Positions 53,441-64,000 of a DNA stretch of 64,000 bases are shown one piece after another. The stretch's first letter is position 1. Every line of letters starts with the position of its first letter. Source of the stretch: Ralstonia pickettii DTP0602 (GTDB lineage Bacteria > Pseudomonadota > Gammaproteobacteria > Burkholderiales > Burkholderiaceae). Below the pieces are notes generated by a model, which searched no databases, had not been told where the DNA came from, and saw nothing but the letters and a program-made list of their open reading frames with translations. The position numbers and the translations under genes are program-made. The stretch lies in contig CP006667.1 of assembly GCA_000471925.1 (NCBI GenBank), forward strand, positions 2,356,001 through 2,420,000, written 5' to 3'.

Positions 53441-54160
53441 TCAGCCGCCCGCGAGCCGCTTTTCCATGTCTTCGACTTCGCGCCGTTCCAGGCGCTGCCG
53501 GGCCAGCTTGCGCCAGCTTTCCGCCAGCACGGTGAGGTCCGCCATCTGCGCAAGCGCTGTGTAGTCCAGCCGGTCGACATACAGCACCTGCAGCAGCCGC
53601 AGCAGTGGCCATTGCGGATGCGGGCGCGCCACCAGTGCAAGCGTATCGCCCGCCGCGACTTCACCCTCTTCGAGCACGCGGTAGTACCAGCCCGTGCGCA
53701 GGCTCTGCTGCACCGCGCGCGACATGCCCGGGGAGCCGAAGCGATGGTTGAGCTTGAAGCAAGGCTGGCGTGCCTGCGAGACCTCGACCAGTGCGGTGCC
53801 CAGGCGGAAGCGATCACCGATGCAAACCTCGGCCTCGGTCAGCCCTTGCGTGCTGAGATTCTCGCCGAAGGCGCCGGCCGCGTCGAGTACGCCGATCCCC
53901 GTTGCGCCCTGTGCGCCCAGTTGCTCGCGCCACGCCGGGTAATGGTCGAAGGCATAGTGGTGGATCGCCTTCTCGGGCCCGCCGTGATGGCGCGGATCGC
54001 CCTGCTCGTCGCCGGCCAGCCCCAGCGTGCCCACGCGCACGGGGGCGGCTGTGGCGTGCTTGTCGATGCCGCTGGGCACAGCCTTGGGTCCTAACGGGCG
54101 TACCTGCCCGACCAGCACCGCGTCGATGACGGCTTGCACAGGTGCGGCGGGCAGGCTCAT
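53441..54160 (-). CDS. MOSC-domain protein, YiiM-like
   Basis: A 239-residue protein with the MOSC fold and the extra C-terminal 3-alpha domain of YiiM-type proteins. The signature region is GDEQGDPRHHGGPEKAIHHY (20 residues), with AGAFGENLSTQGLTEAEVCIG following. The conserved cysteine is in QARQPCFKLNHRFG, the residue that takes part in molybdenum-cofactor-linked chemistry in the family. YiiM-type proteins reduce N-hydroxylated purine analogues. The ATG overlaps the stop of the glutamine amidotransferase gene by 4 bp, so the two are co-translated. Confidence 0.88.
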   Translation of the reverse strand: MSLPAAPVQAVIDAVLVGQVRPLGPKAVPSGIDKHATAAPVRVGTLGLAGDEQGDPRHHGGPEKAIHHYAFDHYPAWREQLGAQGATGIGVLDAAGAFGENLSTQGLTEAEVCIGDRFRLGTALVEVSQARQPCFKLNHRFGSPGMSRAVQQSLRTGWYYRVLEEGEVAAGDTLALVARPHPQWPLLRLLQVLYVDRLDYTALAQMADLTVLAESWRKLARQRLERREVEDMEKRLAGG

Positions 54161-54864
54161 AGCCCGGCGTCCTGCAGCCAGCGCGCGAACATGCGCTCGC
54201 CTGCCGCGGCCACGGTGGCGCCGACTTGCGCAGTGCGCGCGCGGATGATACGGGGGTCGATCCCGGCCTTGCCCAGCTCGACAGTATGGCCGATCAGCCA
54301 GGCCTCGATATCGCGCGGGATTACCTCCGGATGGAATTGCAGCGCCAGCACCTGGTTGCCAATCGCATAGGCCTGGTGCTGCACCGCGGCCGTGGAGGCC
54401 AGCAGTTGCGCGCCGGGCGGCAGGTCGAATGTATCGCCATGCCAGTGCAGCACTTGCCAGTTGGCGGCGGCCAGTTCGGCCAGCGCCGAGTCCTCGCCGG
54501 CTGGCGTGGGCATTATCGGCGCCCAGCCGATCTCGCGCGTGCCCGGGTAGACCCGCGAGCCGGCGGCACGCGCGATCAGCTGCGCGCCCAGGCAAACCCC
54601 GATCATCTTGCCGCCGGCAGCCAGGCGCTGGCGGATCAGGTCGATCTCGGCCTCCAGCCACGGATAGGCATCGGTCTCGTAGACGCCAATCGGGCCGCCG
54701 AGGATCAGCAGCAGGTCGGCCGGATCGTCTGCGATCGGCTGCAGGTCGTCGACGCCGGCCTGGAACACCCGCAGCGTATGGCCGCGCGCGCGCAACGCCT
54801 TGCCGATGACGCCGGCATGCTCGAAAGCAAGGTGCTGGATCACATGGGTGGTACGCGTGGCCAT
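54157..54864 (-). CDS. Class I glutamine amidotransferase-like protein
   Basis: A 235-residue protein of the GATase fold. The nucleophile cysteine is in KMIGVCLGAQLIARA and the triad histidine and glutamate in LALQFHPEVI. LLILGGPIGVYE and VLHWHGDTFDLP are as in GuaA-like stand-alone amidotransferases. No synthetase domain is attached, so it may hydrolyse glutamine or gamma-glutamyl compounds (PuuD/GAT-like). GCAGGAGC precedes the ATG at 54864. It is first of the two-gene unit with the MOSC protein; the partnership is unexplained. Confidence 0.88.
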   Translation of the reverse strand: MATRTTHVIQHLAFEHAGVIGKALRARGHTLRVFQAGVDDLQPIADDPADLLLILGGPIGVYETDAYPWLEAEIDLIRQRLAAGGKMIGVCLGAQLIARAAGSRVYPGTREIGWAPIMPTPAGEDSALAELAAANWQVLHWHGDTFDLPPGAQLLASTAAVQHQAYAIGNQVLALQFHPEVIPRDIEAWLIGHTVELGKAGIDPRIIRARTAQVGATVAAAGERMFARWLQDAGL

Positions 54865-54985
54865 CAGGGGCTCCTGCCAGTCGAGAGGGGCCCTCATGGT
54901 AGCGTCAATAGCCACGCCCCATGATGACCATGGCAGGATATCGCCTATTTCCGAGGGATCCCGGCATCGCATGCCCCACGGTGCG

Positions 54986-57448
54986 TCATTTCGCCGCGGC
55001 CGGCTCCAGTACCAGCGTGTCCGCCTTGCCCTCCCCTTGCGTTGCCGCCACGGGCGGGATGGTCACGTACTCCACCGCCGCCCACTTGCCGGTCCAGTCC
55101 CGGTAACGCGGCAGCAGCGCATTGCCCGACTGCCCGGTGGAATCCATGAAGCGCGATCCCTGCAAGTCAGCCAGGTCATAGAGCGCACGTACGCTGGCGG
55201 CATGGGTATTCTCGAACGGCGCCTTGTCGTCGCGCAGGTTGTGGCGGCCGACATTGACCGTATACGTGTCACCGCCGGTCCGCACGCGCAGGTTGAACAG
55301 CGGCGACAGGTACGCGACCTTGCCGAACGCCTTGTGCTCGGAGCGGGCCGTATGCGCTTCGCCCCAGTGCCAGCGACTGGGATCGTCGCCATAGCGGCGC
55401 GACAGGTCCGCCATGGCCTGGGCCCAGGCATCGGCAATGGCGTCGTGGCAGCTTTCCGTCGGGCGCGTATGCGGGCGGTCGCACCAGAACGCGCCCAGCT
55501 TGCCCGGATCGCGCAGGATGTTCAGCATCGGCTGCTGCACGTTGCGCTGGTCCCACAGGCGGACAAAGATCGGCTCGCCTACCTTTTCCTCGAACAGCCG
55601 CCGCGACAGCTCGCGCAGCCACGCCGTGACCACCAGTGGCTCGGCGCGATCGGCGTCCATGGTGCCGTCCCACTTGCGCAGCGCGTCCAGCAGCGCGCGC
55701 TCGCGCCCCGGCCGAGCGGTGTCGTGGCTGACCGGCGCGGCCAGCAGCAGCGGCAAGGCATCGCGCACGGCCAGCGAGACCACGTCTTTCTGGATCGTAG
55801 CGAAACTGTCCAGCGTGTGTTTGGGCGTCGCCGACAGCAGCGCGTGGATCCGGTCATAGCGGTACGGCACCGTCCATTCGCTGGTGATGAAGTACGGATA
55901 GTCCGGCGGCACGATGCGCTGGTTAGCCGTCACGATCACGCCTTCCGGCGGGTTGTAGCGCTGCGGCAGCGATTCGAACGGGATAAAGCCAGCCCAGTCG
56001 TAGCGCGCATCCCAGCCCGGCGCGGGAGCCAGGCCCTTGAGGTCGTTGTCGGCGCGGCGCAGCGGCACCCGGCCCGGTGCAAAGAAGCCGATATTGCCGT
56101 CGACATCGGCATAGACGATGTTCTGCTGTGGCGAGTGGAAGTCGCGCAACGCGGCGGTAAAGCTGGCCCAGTCGCGCGCCTCGTTCATCTTGAGGCCGGC
56201 CAGGAAGGTGCGGTCGTCCGGGCGCAGCGCCGTCCACTGGAACGCCACCACGTAGTGCGCGCCGAGCGGGCCGGCCGCCGCGGCCAGCGGCTCGGCCACA
56301 TCGGAGACCACCGGCCCGTGGCGGGTGCCGCGGACCTTCAGCGTCACGTCCGGGGCGCCCTTGACGCGGATGGTCTCGGTACGGGTCTCGAACGCGGCCC
56401 AGCCGTCCGGGGTCTGGTACTGGGATTCGTTGCCGGGCCGCAGCCGCTCGATAAACAGGTCTTGCACGTCCGGCGCGGTATTGGTCAGTCCCCACGCGAT
56501 GCGGTCGTTATGCCCGAGCACCACCACCGGGATGCCGGGCAGCGTGGCGCCGGCCACGTCCAGCCCCGGCGCCGTCATGCGCGCGAAGTACCACAGCGCC
56601 GGCGCCTGCAAACCCAGGTGCGGGTCGTTGGCCAGCATCGGCTTGCCCGACTGCGTATGGGTGCCGGACACGACCCAGTTGTTCGAGCCCATGCCTTCGA
56701 CATAACCCGGCGGGGCCTTGTCGCCGACGCTGGCCATGGCATTCGCCAGCGGCGCCAGTTGCTGGTACAGGTGGCCGTAGTCCATGGTGCGCACCGGCTG
56801 CTCGCCCGGATACGGCGCCAGCAGTTCGCTGATGCGGGCCACCGGCAGCACCTGCGCCAGGCGCATGCGCAGCGTCTCCTGGACCCAGTTGCCGCCCAGG
56901 TCCCAGGCCATCATGGTTTGCCAGCCCAGCGTATCGACCGGCTCCCAATGCTCGGGCTGCGCGCGCAGCAGCAGGAACTCGGGCGGCAGCGGGCCCTTGC
57001 GGTGATCGATCCAGGCGTTCACGCCGTCGGCATAGGCCTGCAGCGCGGCGCGCGTCTCGGGCGGGGTCTGGGCGAGGATGGCCTCGGCGTTGCGCCGCAC
57101 GCCCAGCGTGCGCAGGAACCTGTCGTTATCGAGCGCGGACGGGCCCAGGATCTCGGCCAGCCGGCCGGCCACCACGCGCTTGTTCATCTGCATCTGCCAC
57201 AGCCGGTCCTGCGCGTGCACATAGCCCAGCGCAAACCAGGCGTCTGCCTTGCTGGCGGCGCGGATATGCGGCACGCCGTGGCTGTCGCGCACGATCGTCA
57301 CCTTGTCGCGCAAACCCGGCAGGGCCTCGGTTCCTGACGCAGGCGGCTGCGCCGCATGGCGATACCAGACCAGCGCCCCCCCGGCACCGGCCACCGCCAC
57401 CACCAGCAGCACTGCCAACAGCCTGGCCAGCCGACCGAACCAACGCAT
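54986..57448 (-). CDS. Penicillin/acyl-homoserine-lactone acylase-family Ntn hydrolase
   Basis: An 820-residue periplasmic enzyme. Residues of about 5-27 form an uncleaved or cleavable membrane signal (LAVLLVVAVAGAGGALVW). The alpha chain follows (VTIVRDSHGVPHIRA). Autocatalytic cleavage is predicted before Ser255 in MGSNNWVVSG, which becomes the N-terminal nucleophile of the beta chain. AND, GHNDRIAWGLTNT and the C-terminal QSGNALLPRYRD are family marks. Related enzymes split penicillins, acyl-homoserine lactones or cyclic lipopeptides, so quorum quenching is one possibility. GGGGAGC stands before the ATG. It is a single-gene unit. Confidence 0.93.
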   Translation of the reverse strand: MRWFGRLARLLAVLLVVAVAGAGGALVWYRHAAQPPASGTEALPGLRDKVTIVRDSHGVPHIRAASKADAWFALGYVHAQDRLWQMQMNKRVVAGRLAEILGPSALDNDRFLRTLGVRRNAEAILAQTPPETRAALQAYADGVNAWIDHRKGPLPPEFLLLRAQPEHWEPVDTLGWQTMMAWDLGGNWVQETLRMRLAQVLPVARISELLAPYPGEQPVRTMDYGHLYQQLAPLANAMASVGDKAPPGYVEGMGSNNWVVSGTHTQSGKPMLANDPHLGLQAPALWYFARMTAPGLDVAGATLPGIPVVVLGHNDRIAWGLTNTAPDVQDLFIERLRPGNESQYQTPDGWAAFETRTETIRVKGAPDVTLKVRGTRHGPVVSDVAEPLAAAAGPLGAHYVVAFQWTALRPDDRTFLAGLKMNEARDWASFTAALRDFHSPQQNIVYADVDGNIGFFAPGRVPLRRADNDLKGLAPAPGWDARYDWAGFIPFESLPQRYNPPEGVIVTANQRIVPPDYPYFITSEWTVPYRYDRIHALLSATPKHTLDSFATIQKDVVSLAVRDALPLLLAAPVSHDTARPGRERALLDALRKWDGTMDADRAEPLVVTAWLRELSRRLFEEKVGEPIFVRLWDQRNVQQPMLNILRDPGKLGAFWCDRPHTRPTESCHDAIADAWAQAMADLSRRYGDDPSRWHWGEAHTARSEHKAFGKVAYLSPLFNLRVRTGGDTYTVNVGRHNLRDDKAPFENTHAASVRALYDLADLQGSRFMDSTGQSGNALLPRYRDWTGKWAAVEYVTIPPVAATQGEGKADTLVLEPAAAK

Positions 57449-57518
57449 CGTTGCTCCCCTTTTATCCTTGTTGTTGTGTTGTCAGCGTTGCTGCAGCAGC
57501 GCGATTATCCGCGCGAAA

Positions 57519-57543
57519 AAATGCCCGGACCAGCCGGGCATTT
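57519..57543 (-). terminator. Rho-independent terminator of the aldehyde dehydrogenase gene
   Basis: AAATGCCCGG / CCGGGCATTT with a 5-base loop, 28 bp past the aldehyde dehydrogenase stop. On the minus strand the stem runs into six T residues (positions 57521-57516). This is a textbook terminator. Confidence 0.85.
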
Positions 57544-57571
57544 CCCAAGCTTCACAGAAACCCATAAGCCG

Positions 57572-59005
57572 TCAGGCCACCGGCTTCTTCAACTGCAGCG
57601 ACTTGTACTCGAGGAACTCTTCGAGCCCGTACTTGCCCGCCTCGCGCCCGTTGCCCGACTGCTTGTAGCCGCCGAACGGCGCCTGCATGTTGAACGGGCC
57701 GCCGTTGATATCGACCTGGCCGGTGCGGATGCGGCGCGCCACGCGGATGGCGCGCGCCTCGTCGCCAGACCACACGCCACCGCCCAGCCCGTAGATGCTG
57801 TCATTGGCAATGCGCACCGCATCTTCCTCGCTGTCATAGCAGATGATCGACAGCACCGGCCCGAAGATCTCTTCCTGCGCCACCGTCGCACGCGGCTCCA
57901 CGTTGCCGAGCACGGTCGGCTTGACGAAGAAACCCTTGTCCAGCCCCTCCGGGGTCTCCGGGCCGCCTGCCACCAGTTCCGCACCCTCTTCCAGGCCGCG
58001 GCGGATGTAGCTGGTCACGCGGTCCTTCTGCACCGCGGAGATCAGCGGGCCCAGCTTGCTGGTTTCCTGCAGCGGGTCGCCCACGGTAAAGCCTGCGACC
58101 ACCTTCTGCGCGATCGCCTTCACTTCTTCATAGCGGGCGCGCGGCACCAGCATGCGGGTATGTGCCGAGCAGGTCTGGCCGGAGTTCAGGAAGCAGGCAT
58201 TGATGGTGCCCTTGACCGCCGACGGCAGGTCGGCATCGTCCAGGATCACCGAGGCGGACTTGCCGCCCAGTTCCAGCGCCACGCGCTTGACCGTCTGCGC
58301 GGCCAGCTCGGACACGCGCTTGCCGGCGCGGGTGGAACCGGTGAACGACACCATATCGACTTCCGGATGGCTGGCCAGCACCTCTCCCACCACCGGCCCG
58401 TAGCCGGCCACCAGGTTGAACACGCCCGGCGGCAGGCCGGCAGCTTCGATCACCTCGGCCAGCACGAAGGCATTGAGCGGCGCCACTTCAGAGGGCTTGA
58501 GCACCACGGTGCAGCCCGCGGCCAGCGCCGGGGCCACTTTCAGCGTGATCTGGTTGAGCGGGAAATTCCACGGCGTAATGGCCGCCACCACACCCACCGG
58601 CTCGCGCACCACCAGCGAGTTGCCGACTTCTTCCTCGAAGCGGAAACCGTCCAGCAGCTTGGCGGCCTGGCCCCAGTTATAGACCGGGCCGCCCACCTGG
58701 ATCGCGCGCGCCAGCTTGATCGGCATGCCGACTTCGCCGGCAATGATTTGGGCAAGTTCTTCGCTGCGGTCCTTCAGCCCTTCGGCGATCTTGGCGATAT
58801 AGCCGGCGCGCACCGCCGGCGGCGTGGCCGACCAGCTGTCAAAGGCGGCACGGGCGGCCTGGATGGCGTCCTCGGCGTCGCGCGGCGAGCCTTCCGGGAT
58901 GGTGCCCATCACCGCCTCGGTGGCGGAGTGGATGACGTCGATCTTGCCGTTGCCGTGGGGCGTGACCCACTTGCCGTTAATAAAGAATTTGTCTCGTTGT
59001 TGCAT
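57572..59005 (-). CDS. NAD(P)-dependent aldehyde dehydrogenase
   Basis: A 477-residue ALDH-superfamily enzyme that oxidises an aldehyde to the acid. Catalytic Cys lies in [13 protein letters not shown] and Glu in [14 protein letters not shown]. The cofactor region is [20 protein letters not shown] and [11 protein letters not shown]. The C-terminal [20 protein letters not shown] is typical of the broad-range group. The chosen ATG begins [14 protein letters not shown], the usual N-terminus. The open frame upstream is not conserved. Its own terminator follows. The substrate is not evident. Confidence 0.94.
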   Translation of the reverse strand: MQQRDKFFINGKWVTPHGNGKIDVIHSATEAVMGTIPEGSPRDAEDAIQAARAAFDSWSATPPAVRAGYIAKIAEGLKDRSEELAQIIAGEVGMPIKLARAIQVGGPVYNWGQAAKLLDGFRFEEEVGNSLVVREPVGVVAAITPWNFPLNQITLKVAPALAAGCTVVLKPSEVAPLNAFVLAEVIEAAGLPPGVFNLVAGYGPVVGEVLASHPEVDMVSFTGSTRAGKRVSELAAQTVKRVALELGGKSASVILDDADLPSAVKGTINACFLNSGQTCSAHTRMLVPRARYEEVKAIAQKVVAGFTVGDPLQETSKLGPLISAVQKDRVTSYIRRGLEEGAELVAGGPETPEGLDKGFFVKPTVLGNVEPRATVAQEEIFGPVLSIICYDSEEDAVRIANDSIYGLGGGVWSGDEARAIRVARRIRTGQVDINGGPFNMQAPFGGYKQSGNGREAGKYGLEEFLEYKSLQLKKPVA

Positions 59006-59209
59006 GGCCACAGTTCTCGGTTTGTTGAATTGGCGATTGCAATTTTTTGTTACTTTTATGGTGCACGCACATTGTAGAGCGGAATCGGGGCTATGTTTTT
59101 TGCCCCCGCCGGAACCGGCGCAAACCCGCTCTGCATAAGGTGGCGATAATCGGCCGCACCCTCTGACGGGATGCTCGCACGGACGGCCGGCAAAACAGGG
59201 GAGCGAGAC

Positions 59210-59818
59210 ATGGTCGATCCGATCTACCGCAAGACGGAGGCGGGGCAGGACGAGATCAAAACGCGCGCGCGCAAGCTGGACCACAAGCTGCGCGCACTGC
59301 TGCTGATGGTCAACGGGGAACGGCGCGGGCAGGCGTTGCTGGCGCAGGTGGCGGGCATGGGCGTCGGGCCCGATGCGATGGACGAACTGCTGCTACAGGG
59401 CCTGGTCGAGACTGTGCCGGAGCCGGCACAAGTTGCGCCGGCGGCGATGCATGCGCCGCCCCGCACTGCAGCGTCCCCGGCCGACACCAATCTATTCTCC
59501 GTGTATGCCATGCGGCACGCACCGGCGGACGAAGCTACCGGAAGTGCCGATGAGCAGCAATCCGCCCCAGCACACTCGGCCTCGGAAATCGACGCCTTCC
59601 AGCGTATCTATCACTTCTATACCGATGTCATCGGCCAGCATCTCGGCCTGCGCGGCTACATGCTGCAAGTGAAGGTCGAGAAGGCGACGGACCTGCCCGC
59701 GCTGCTGGCACTGCGCGAGCCGCTGCACGCTGCGCTGCTCAAGGCCAAGGGCGAGATCACCGCGCACGCGATCACCGGCCAGCTCGACCTGATCGCAGAA
59801 GTCATTGCCGCCGGCTGA
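59210..59818 (+). CDS. Hypothetical protein (Burkholderiales-type, helical)
   Basis: A 202-residue protein behind a good GGGGAGCGAGAC ribosome site. An earlier ATG at 59171 lacks one. The first 50 residues ([20 protein letters not shown], then [19 protein letters not shown]) are a charged helical block resembling a winged-helix or oligomerisation unit, followed by an Ala/Pro-rich linker to about 125. A final helical domain contains [20 protein letters not shown]. No signal peptide or membrane segment. I do not recognise a characterised family. It converges on ybiT and shares a bidirectional terminator with it. Confidence 0.75.
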   Translation: MVDPIYRKTEAGQDEIKTRARKLDHKLRALLLMVNGERRGQALLAQVAGMGVGPDAMDELLLQGLVETVPEPAQVAPAAMHAPPRTAASPADTNLFSVYAMRHAPADEATGSADEQQSAPAHSASEIDAFQRIYHFYTDVIGQHLGLRGYMLQVKVEKATDLPALLALREPLHAALLKAKGEITAHAITGQLDLIAEVIAAG

Positions 59819-59845
59819 GCGGCCCTCGCAAGCGCACTCAAAGCA

Positions 59846-59869
59846 AAAGGCCGCCCGGAGGCGGCCTTT
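59846..59869. terminator. Bidirectional rho-independent terminator
   Basis: AAAGGCCGCC / GGCGGCCTTT with a 4-base loop between converging genes. A and T runs on the two sides let it serve the hypothetical gene on plus and ybiT on minus. Confidence 0.85.
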
Positions 59870-59895
59870 CGTCCATGGCGCAGCGCCGGCGGCGT

Positions 59896-61518
59896 TCAGC
59901 CGTCGATACCCTGCGACTGCAGGTACTCGTCATACGTACCCAGGTAGTCGGTCAACGTACCGTCGGTACGGATTTCGATCACGCGCGTAGCCAGCCCGGT
60001 GACGAACTCACGGTCGTGCGAGACGAAGATCAGCGTGCCCGGGAACTTGTCCAGCGCGATCTGCAGCGATTCGATCGACTCCATGTCCATGTGGTTGGTC
60101 GGCTCGTCCATGGCCAGCACGTTGTGGCGGCCCAGCATCAGCTTGCCCCAGATCATGCGGCCCTTCTCGCCACCGGACAGCACCTTGACCGACTTCTTGA
60201 TGTCGTCGGCCGAGAACAGCAGCCGGCCCAGCGTGCCGCGCAGCGAGGTCTCGTCGTCGCCGGCCTGCGTCCACTGGCTCATCCAGTCCATCAGGACGCT
60301 GTTGTCGGTGAATTCCTCATAGGTGTCCTGCGGCATGTAACCGACGTTGGCGTTCTCGGCCCACTTGACCGTGCCGCGGTCGACTTCCACGCCGCGCTGC
60401 ACCCCGGTCTGCACCGCGCCGTTGAGCAGGCTGCGCAGCAGCGTGGTCTTGCCCGCGCCGTTCTCGCCAATGATCGCCACGCGCTCGCCGGCCTGGATCG
60501 CCAGCGACAGGCCGTTGATGATCTTGCGGTCGTAGGTCTTGGTGATGTTTTCCACCTCGACCGCGAGGTTGTGCAGCTTCTTCTCGAACTCGAAGCGGAT
60601 AAACGGGTTCTGGCGCGACGACGGCTTGATGTCCTCGACCTTGATCTTCTCGATCTGCTTCGCGCGCGAGGTGGCCTGGCGCGCCTTGGACTTGTTGGCC
60701 GAGAAGCGGCGCACGAAGTCCTGCAGCTCGCTGATGCGCTCCTTGGCGCGCGCGTTGGCGGCCACCTGGCGCTCGCGGGCCTGCATCGACGCTTCCATGT
60801 AGTCGTCGTAGTTGCCCGGGTAGACCTTGAGCGTGCCGTAATCCATGTCGGCCATGTGGGTGCAGACCGAGTTCAGGAAGTGGCGATCGTGGGAAATGAT
60901 GATCATGGTGGAATTGCGCTCGTTGAGCACCGTTTCCAGCCAGCGGATCGTGTTGATGTCCAGGTTGTTGGTCGGTTCGTCCAGCAGCAGCACGTCCGGG
61001 TTCGAGAACAGTGCCTGCGCCAGCAGCACGCGCAGCTTCCAGCCCGGGGCGACGTCGCTCATCGTGCCCTGGTGCTGGCTGGTGGGGATGCCCACGCCCA
61101 GCAGCAGCTCGCCGGCGCGCGACTCGGCGGTGTAGCCGTCGTACTCGGCGTACTTGGCCTCCAGGTCGGCGGCCTTCATGTAGTCTTCGTCGGTCGCTTC
61201 CGGGTTGGCGTAGATGGCGTCGCGCTCCTGCGCCGCGGCCCACATCTCGGTGTGGCCCATCATCACCACGTCCAGCACGCGCATGTCTTCATAGGCAAAC
61301 TGGTCCTGGCGCAGCTTGCCCAGGCGGATTCCCGGCTCCAGCATGACGTTGCCCGACGACGGCTCGAGGTCGCTGCCGAGGATCTTCATGAAGGTGGACT
61401 TGCCGCAGCCGTTCGCGCCGATCAGGCCGTAGCGGTTGCCCTCGCCGAACTTGACCGAGATATTCTCGAACAACGGCTTGGGGCCGAACTGCATGGTGAT
61501 GTTTGCGGTAGAAAGCAC
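59896..61518 (-). CDS. ybiT: ABC-F family ATPase, YbiT
   Basis: A 540-residue protein with two ABC ATPase domains and no membrane part. It is a ribosome-associated ABC-F translation factor. Walker A motifs are [16 protein letters not shown] and [16 protein letters not shown]. Signature and Walker B parts are [12 protein letters not shown] and [15 protein letters not shown] with [13 protein letters not shown]. The sequence follows E. coli YbiT closely along its length. The start is a GTG at 61518 ([11 protein letters not shown] next) with AAGG upstream; the family begins at exactly this point. The 283-bp gap to the upstream gene is only a leader. Confidence 0.95.
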   Translation of the reverse strand: MLSTANITMQFGPKPLFENISVKFGEGNRYGLIGANGCGKSTFMKILGSDLEPSSGNVMLEPGIRLGKLRQDQFAYEDMRVLDVVMMGHTEMWAAAQERDAIYANPEATDEDYMKAADLEAKYAEYDGYTAESRAGELLLGVGIPTSQHQGTMSDVAPGWKLRVLLAQALFSNPDVLLLDEPTNNLDINTIRWLETVLNERNSTMIIISHDRHFLNSVCTHMADMDYGTLKVYPGNYDDYMEASMQARERQVAANARAKERISELQDFVRRFSANKSKARQATSRAKQIEKIKVEDIKPSSRQNPFIRFEFEKKLHNLAVEVENITKTYDRKIINGLSLAIQAGERVAIIGENGAGKTTLLRSLLNGAVQTGVQRGVEVDRGTVKWAENANVGYMPQDTYEEFTDNSVLMDWMSQWTQAGDDETSLRGTLGRLLFSADDIKKSVKVLSGGEKGRMIWGKLMLGRHNVLAMDEPTNHMDMESIESLQIALDKFPGTLIFVSHDREFVTGLATRVIEIRTDGTLTDYLGTYDEYLQSQGIDG

Positions 61519-61801
61519 GTCTGGAACCTTGTCTGGAGAATGTGGCGCCGCGGCACTGGCCACGTCGCGCAGGTTTTTTGCACCGGGGGTGCACCCCATG
61601 CCGTTCAGGGGCCGGCCTTGCCACGGAGGCATCGCGCCGGCCGGAGCATTCCGCGGCCATGGCTGGCGATGCGGCACCGGCCGCGCCCGGTTCTTGAGAG
61701 AACCCGGCAGGAAGTCAGGAAATAACCGGGCATTCTACCATCCTGATGCAATCCTTGCACCCCGATGGCAGCCTGGAGGGCTGGCCTGCGCGCGCCGGCG
61801 C

Positions 61802-63369
<1,568 letters not shown>

Positions 63370-63846
63370 TCAGTCCTGTGCCGGCAGCACCGCCGGCGCG
63401 CTCACCTCGGCCCAGCAGTTGGGGGTCTCGAACAGCACCAGCCTGGTGAGCTGCAGGTGGTGGCCGAAGCAGTCCTTGAACACCGGCGCCAGGATGTCGA
63501 AGGCGACCTGGGCCAGGTTCTCGACCGTCGGGATCGCGTCCAGCACCACGGTCTTGTGCCCTTCCATCGATTGCAGGAAGTTCAGCAGCGCGGTGTCGCC
63601 GCGATAGATCAGGAAGGCGTGGTCCCACTTGTTGACCAGGTGCTCGTTGGCGAGCGCCTTGATGTCGCCGAAGTCCAGGATCATGCCGTCATCCGACGCG
63701 CCCTCGCGATGCAGGACTTCGCCCGACAGCGTCAGGTCCAGCCGATAGCGGTGGCCGTGGATGTTGCGGCACTGGCCGCAGTGGTTCGGGATGCGGTGGC
63801 CGGAATCGAATTCCAGCCGGCGAGTGATGGAAACTTGTTTGCTCAT
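63370..63846 (-). CDS. queD: 6-carboxy-tetrahydropterin synthase
   Basis: A 158-residue PTPS-fold enzyme of queuosine (7-deazaguanine) biosynthesis, acting on dihydroneopterin triphosphate. Zinc ligands and the nucleophile cysteine cluster in SGHRIPNHCGQCRNIHGHRY (20 residues). The GMILDFGDIK and WDHAFLIYRGD segments, and the final TRLVLFETPNCWAEV with its conserved Glu, are as in QueD. It lies 9 bp upstream of tadA on the same strand. The fragment at the right edge may be queE, the next enzyme of the pathway. Confidence 0.94.
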   Translation of the reverse strand: MSKQVSITRRLEFDSGHRIPNHCGQCRNIHGHRYRLDLTLSGEVLHREGASDDGMILDFGDIKALANEHLVNKWDHAFLIYRGDTALLNFLQSMEGHKTVVLDAIPTVENLAQVAFDILAPVFKDCFGHHLQLTRLVLFETPNCWAEVSAPAVLPAQD

Positions 63847-63974
63847 GGATAGCGGCGCCGTACTGGCCGCCTGCGTTGGTGCGGACGCCGCGCGTGCGTC
63901 CGAAGCCTGTATTGTGTACGTTTTGCCGCCCTGGGGCGACCCTGCCAGTGGATATGCCCCGCGCTATGCGGGGC

Positions 63975-64000
63975 TCAGCGGATGCCCAGCAGCTTGTGCG
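63975..64000 (-). CDS. C-terminal end of an unidentified gene, possibly queE
   Basis: On the minus strand the last codons read HKLLGIR followed by TGA at 63977-63975. That tail resembles 7-carboxy-7-deazaguanine synthase (QueE), which usually neighbours queD. Only seven full codons are visible, so this is a context-based suggestion. The 128 bp between it and queD hold nothing else that I can support. Confidence 0.35.

Noticed and set aside
54800..57337. Very long plus-strand open frame opposite the acylase gene
   Set aside because: It is rich in Arg, Gln and His with no motif, and mirrors the acylase codons; a product of high GC content.
59875..61725. Long plus-strand open frame opposite ybiT
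   Set aside because: No family pattern and low-complexity composition; the minus strand holds a complete ABC-F protein.

Overview
The window is GC-rich (my estimate is about two thirds G+C) and densely coded. It reads as chromosomal DNA of a betaproteobacterium of the Burkholderiales, most like Cupriavidus/Ralstonia. The reasons are the prpR / prpB-prpC-acnD-prpF-prpD propionate cluster with the acnD+prpF branch and a sigma-54 regulator, orphan Bug-type (TctC) binding proteins inside catabolic operons, an Mrp antiporter with fused A and B subunits, and a short inverted repeat of the CTCTCCCGC-TT-GCGGGAGAG type. I saw no rRNA, tRNA, insertion sequence, prophage or CRISPR array. This assignment is inference; no database search was possible.

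Layout. 0-6 kb: a six-gene Mrp-type cation/proton antiporter operon (mnhA-C-D-E-F-G, minus strand), followed by the first codons of an unknown gene cut by the left edge. 6.5-9.3 kb: the decayed 3' end of a crotonase gene, an unusual alpha/beta-hydrolase with a NTF2-like middle and an acyl-CoA-binding tail, and a MASE1-PAS membrane sensor overlapping it. 9.4-14.9 kb: an IclR regulator divergent from a thiolase / short-chain dehydrogenase / enoyl-CoA hydratase operon (a partial beta-oxidation set), then an MFS transporter. 15-24 kb: housekeeping and accessory genes (ynfA, a membrane-anchored SDR, purT, a YbdG-like mechanosensitive channel, sugE with a divergent LysR, an HD-GYP phosphodiesterase, an ABM monooxygenase, a cysteine-synthase-like enzyme).

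24.3-34.2 kb is the 2-methylcitrate cycle. PrpR is divergent from prpB. The shared region holds two overlapping palindromes and a well-spaced sigma-54 -24/-12 element. The operon carries stem-loops between prpB/prpC, prpC/acnD and acnD/prpF that could set unequal expression. An exported asparaginase, an AraC regulator and a carboxymuconolactone decarboxylase-like protein follow.

37.4-53 kb is a catabolic island whose substrate I cannot name. A minus-strand operon (family III CoA-transferase partner crotonase, CoA-transferase, Bug protein, COG3618 amidohydrolase, FlK-like thioesterase) diverges from a plus-strand operon (iron alcohol dehydrogenase, second Bug protein, FAH-family enzyme, complete TRAP transporter, second COG3618 amidohydrolase, FMN 2-hydroxyacid oxidase, exported DUF296 protein). 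A perfect 11-bp inverted repeat lies between them. Uptake of an organic acid or lactone, lactone opening, oxidation and CoA-dependent degradation is a reasonable working model.

53-64 kb: DUF1289, MOSC and glutamine-amidotransferase proteins, a penicillin/acyl-homoserine-lactone acylase-family enzyme, an aldehyde dehydrogenase, an unknown protein, the ABC-F protein YbiT, an LD-carboxypeptidase, tadA, queD and the last codons of what is probably queE at the right edge.
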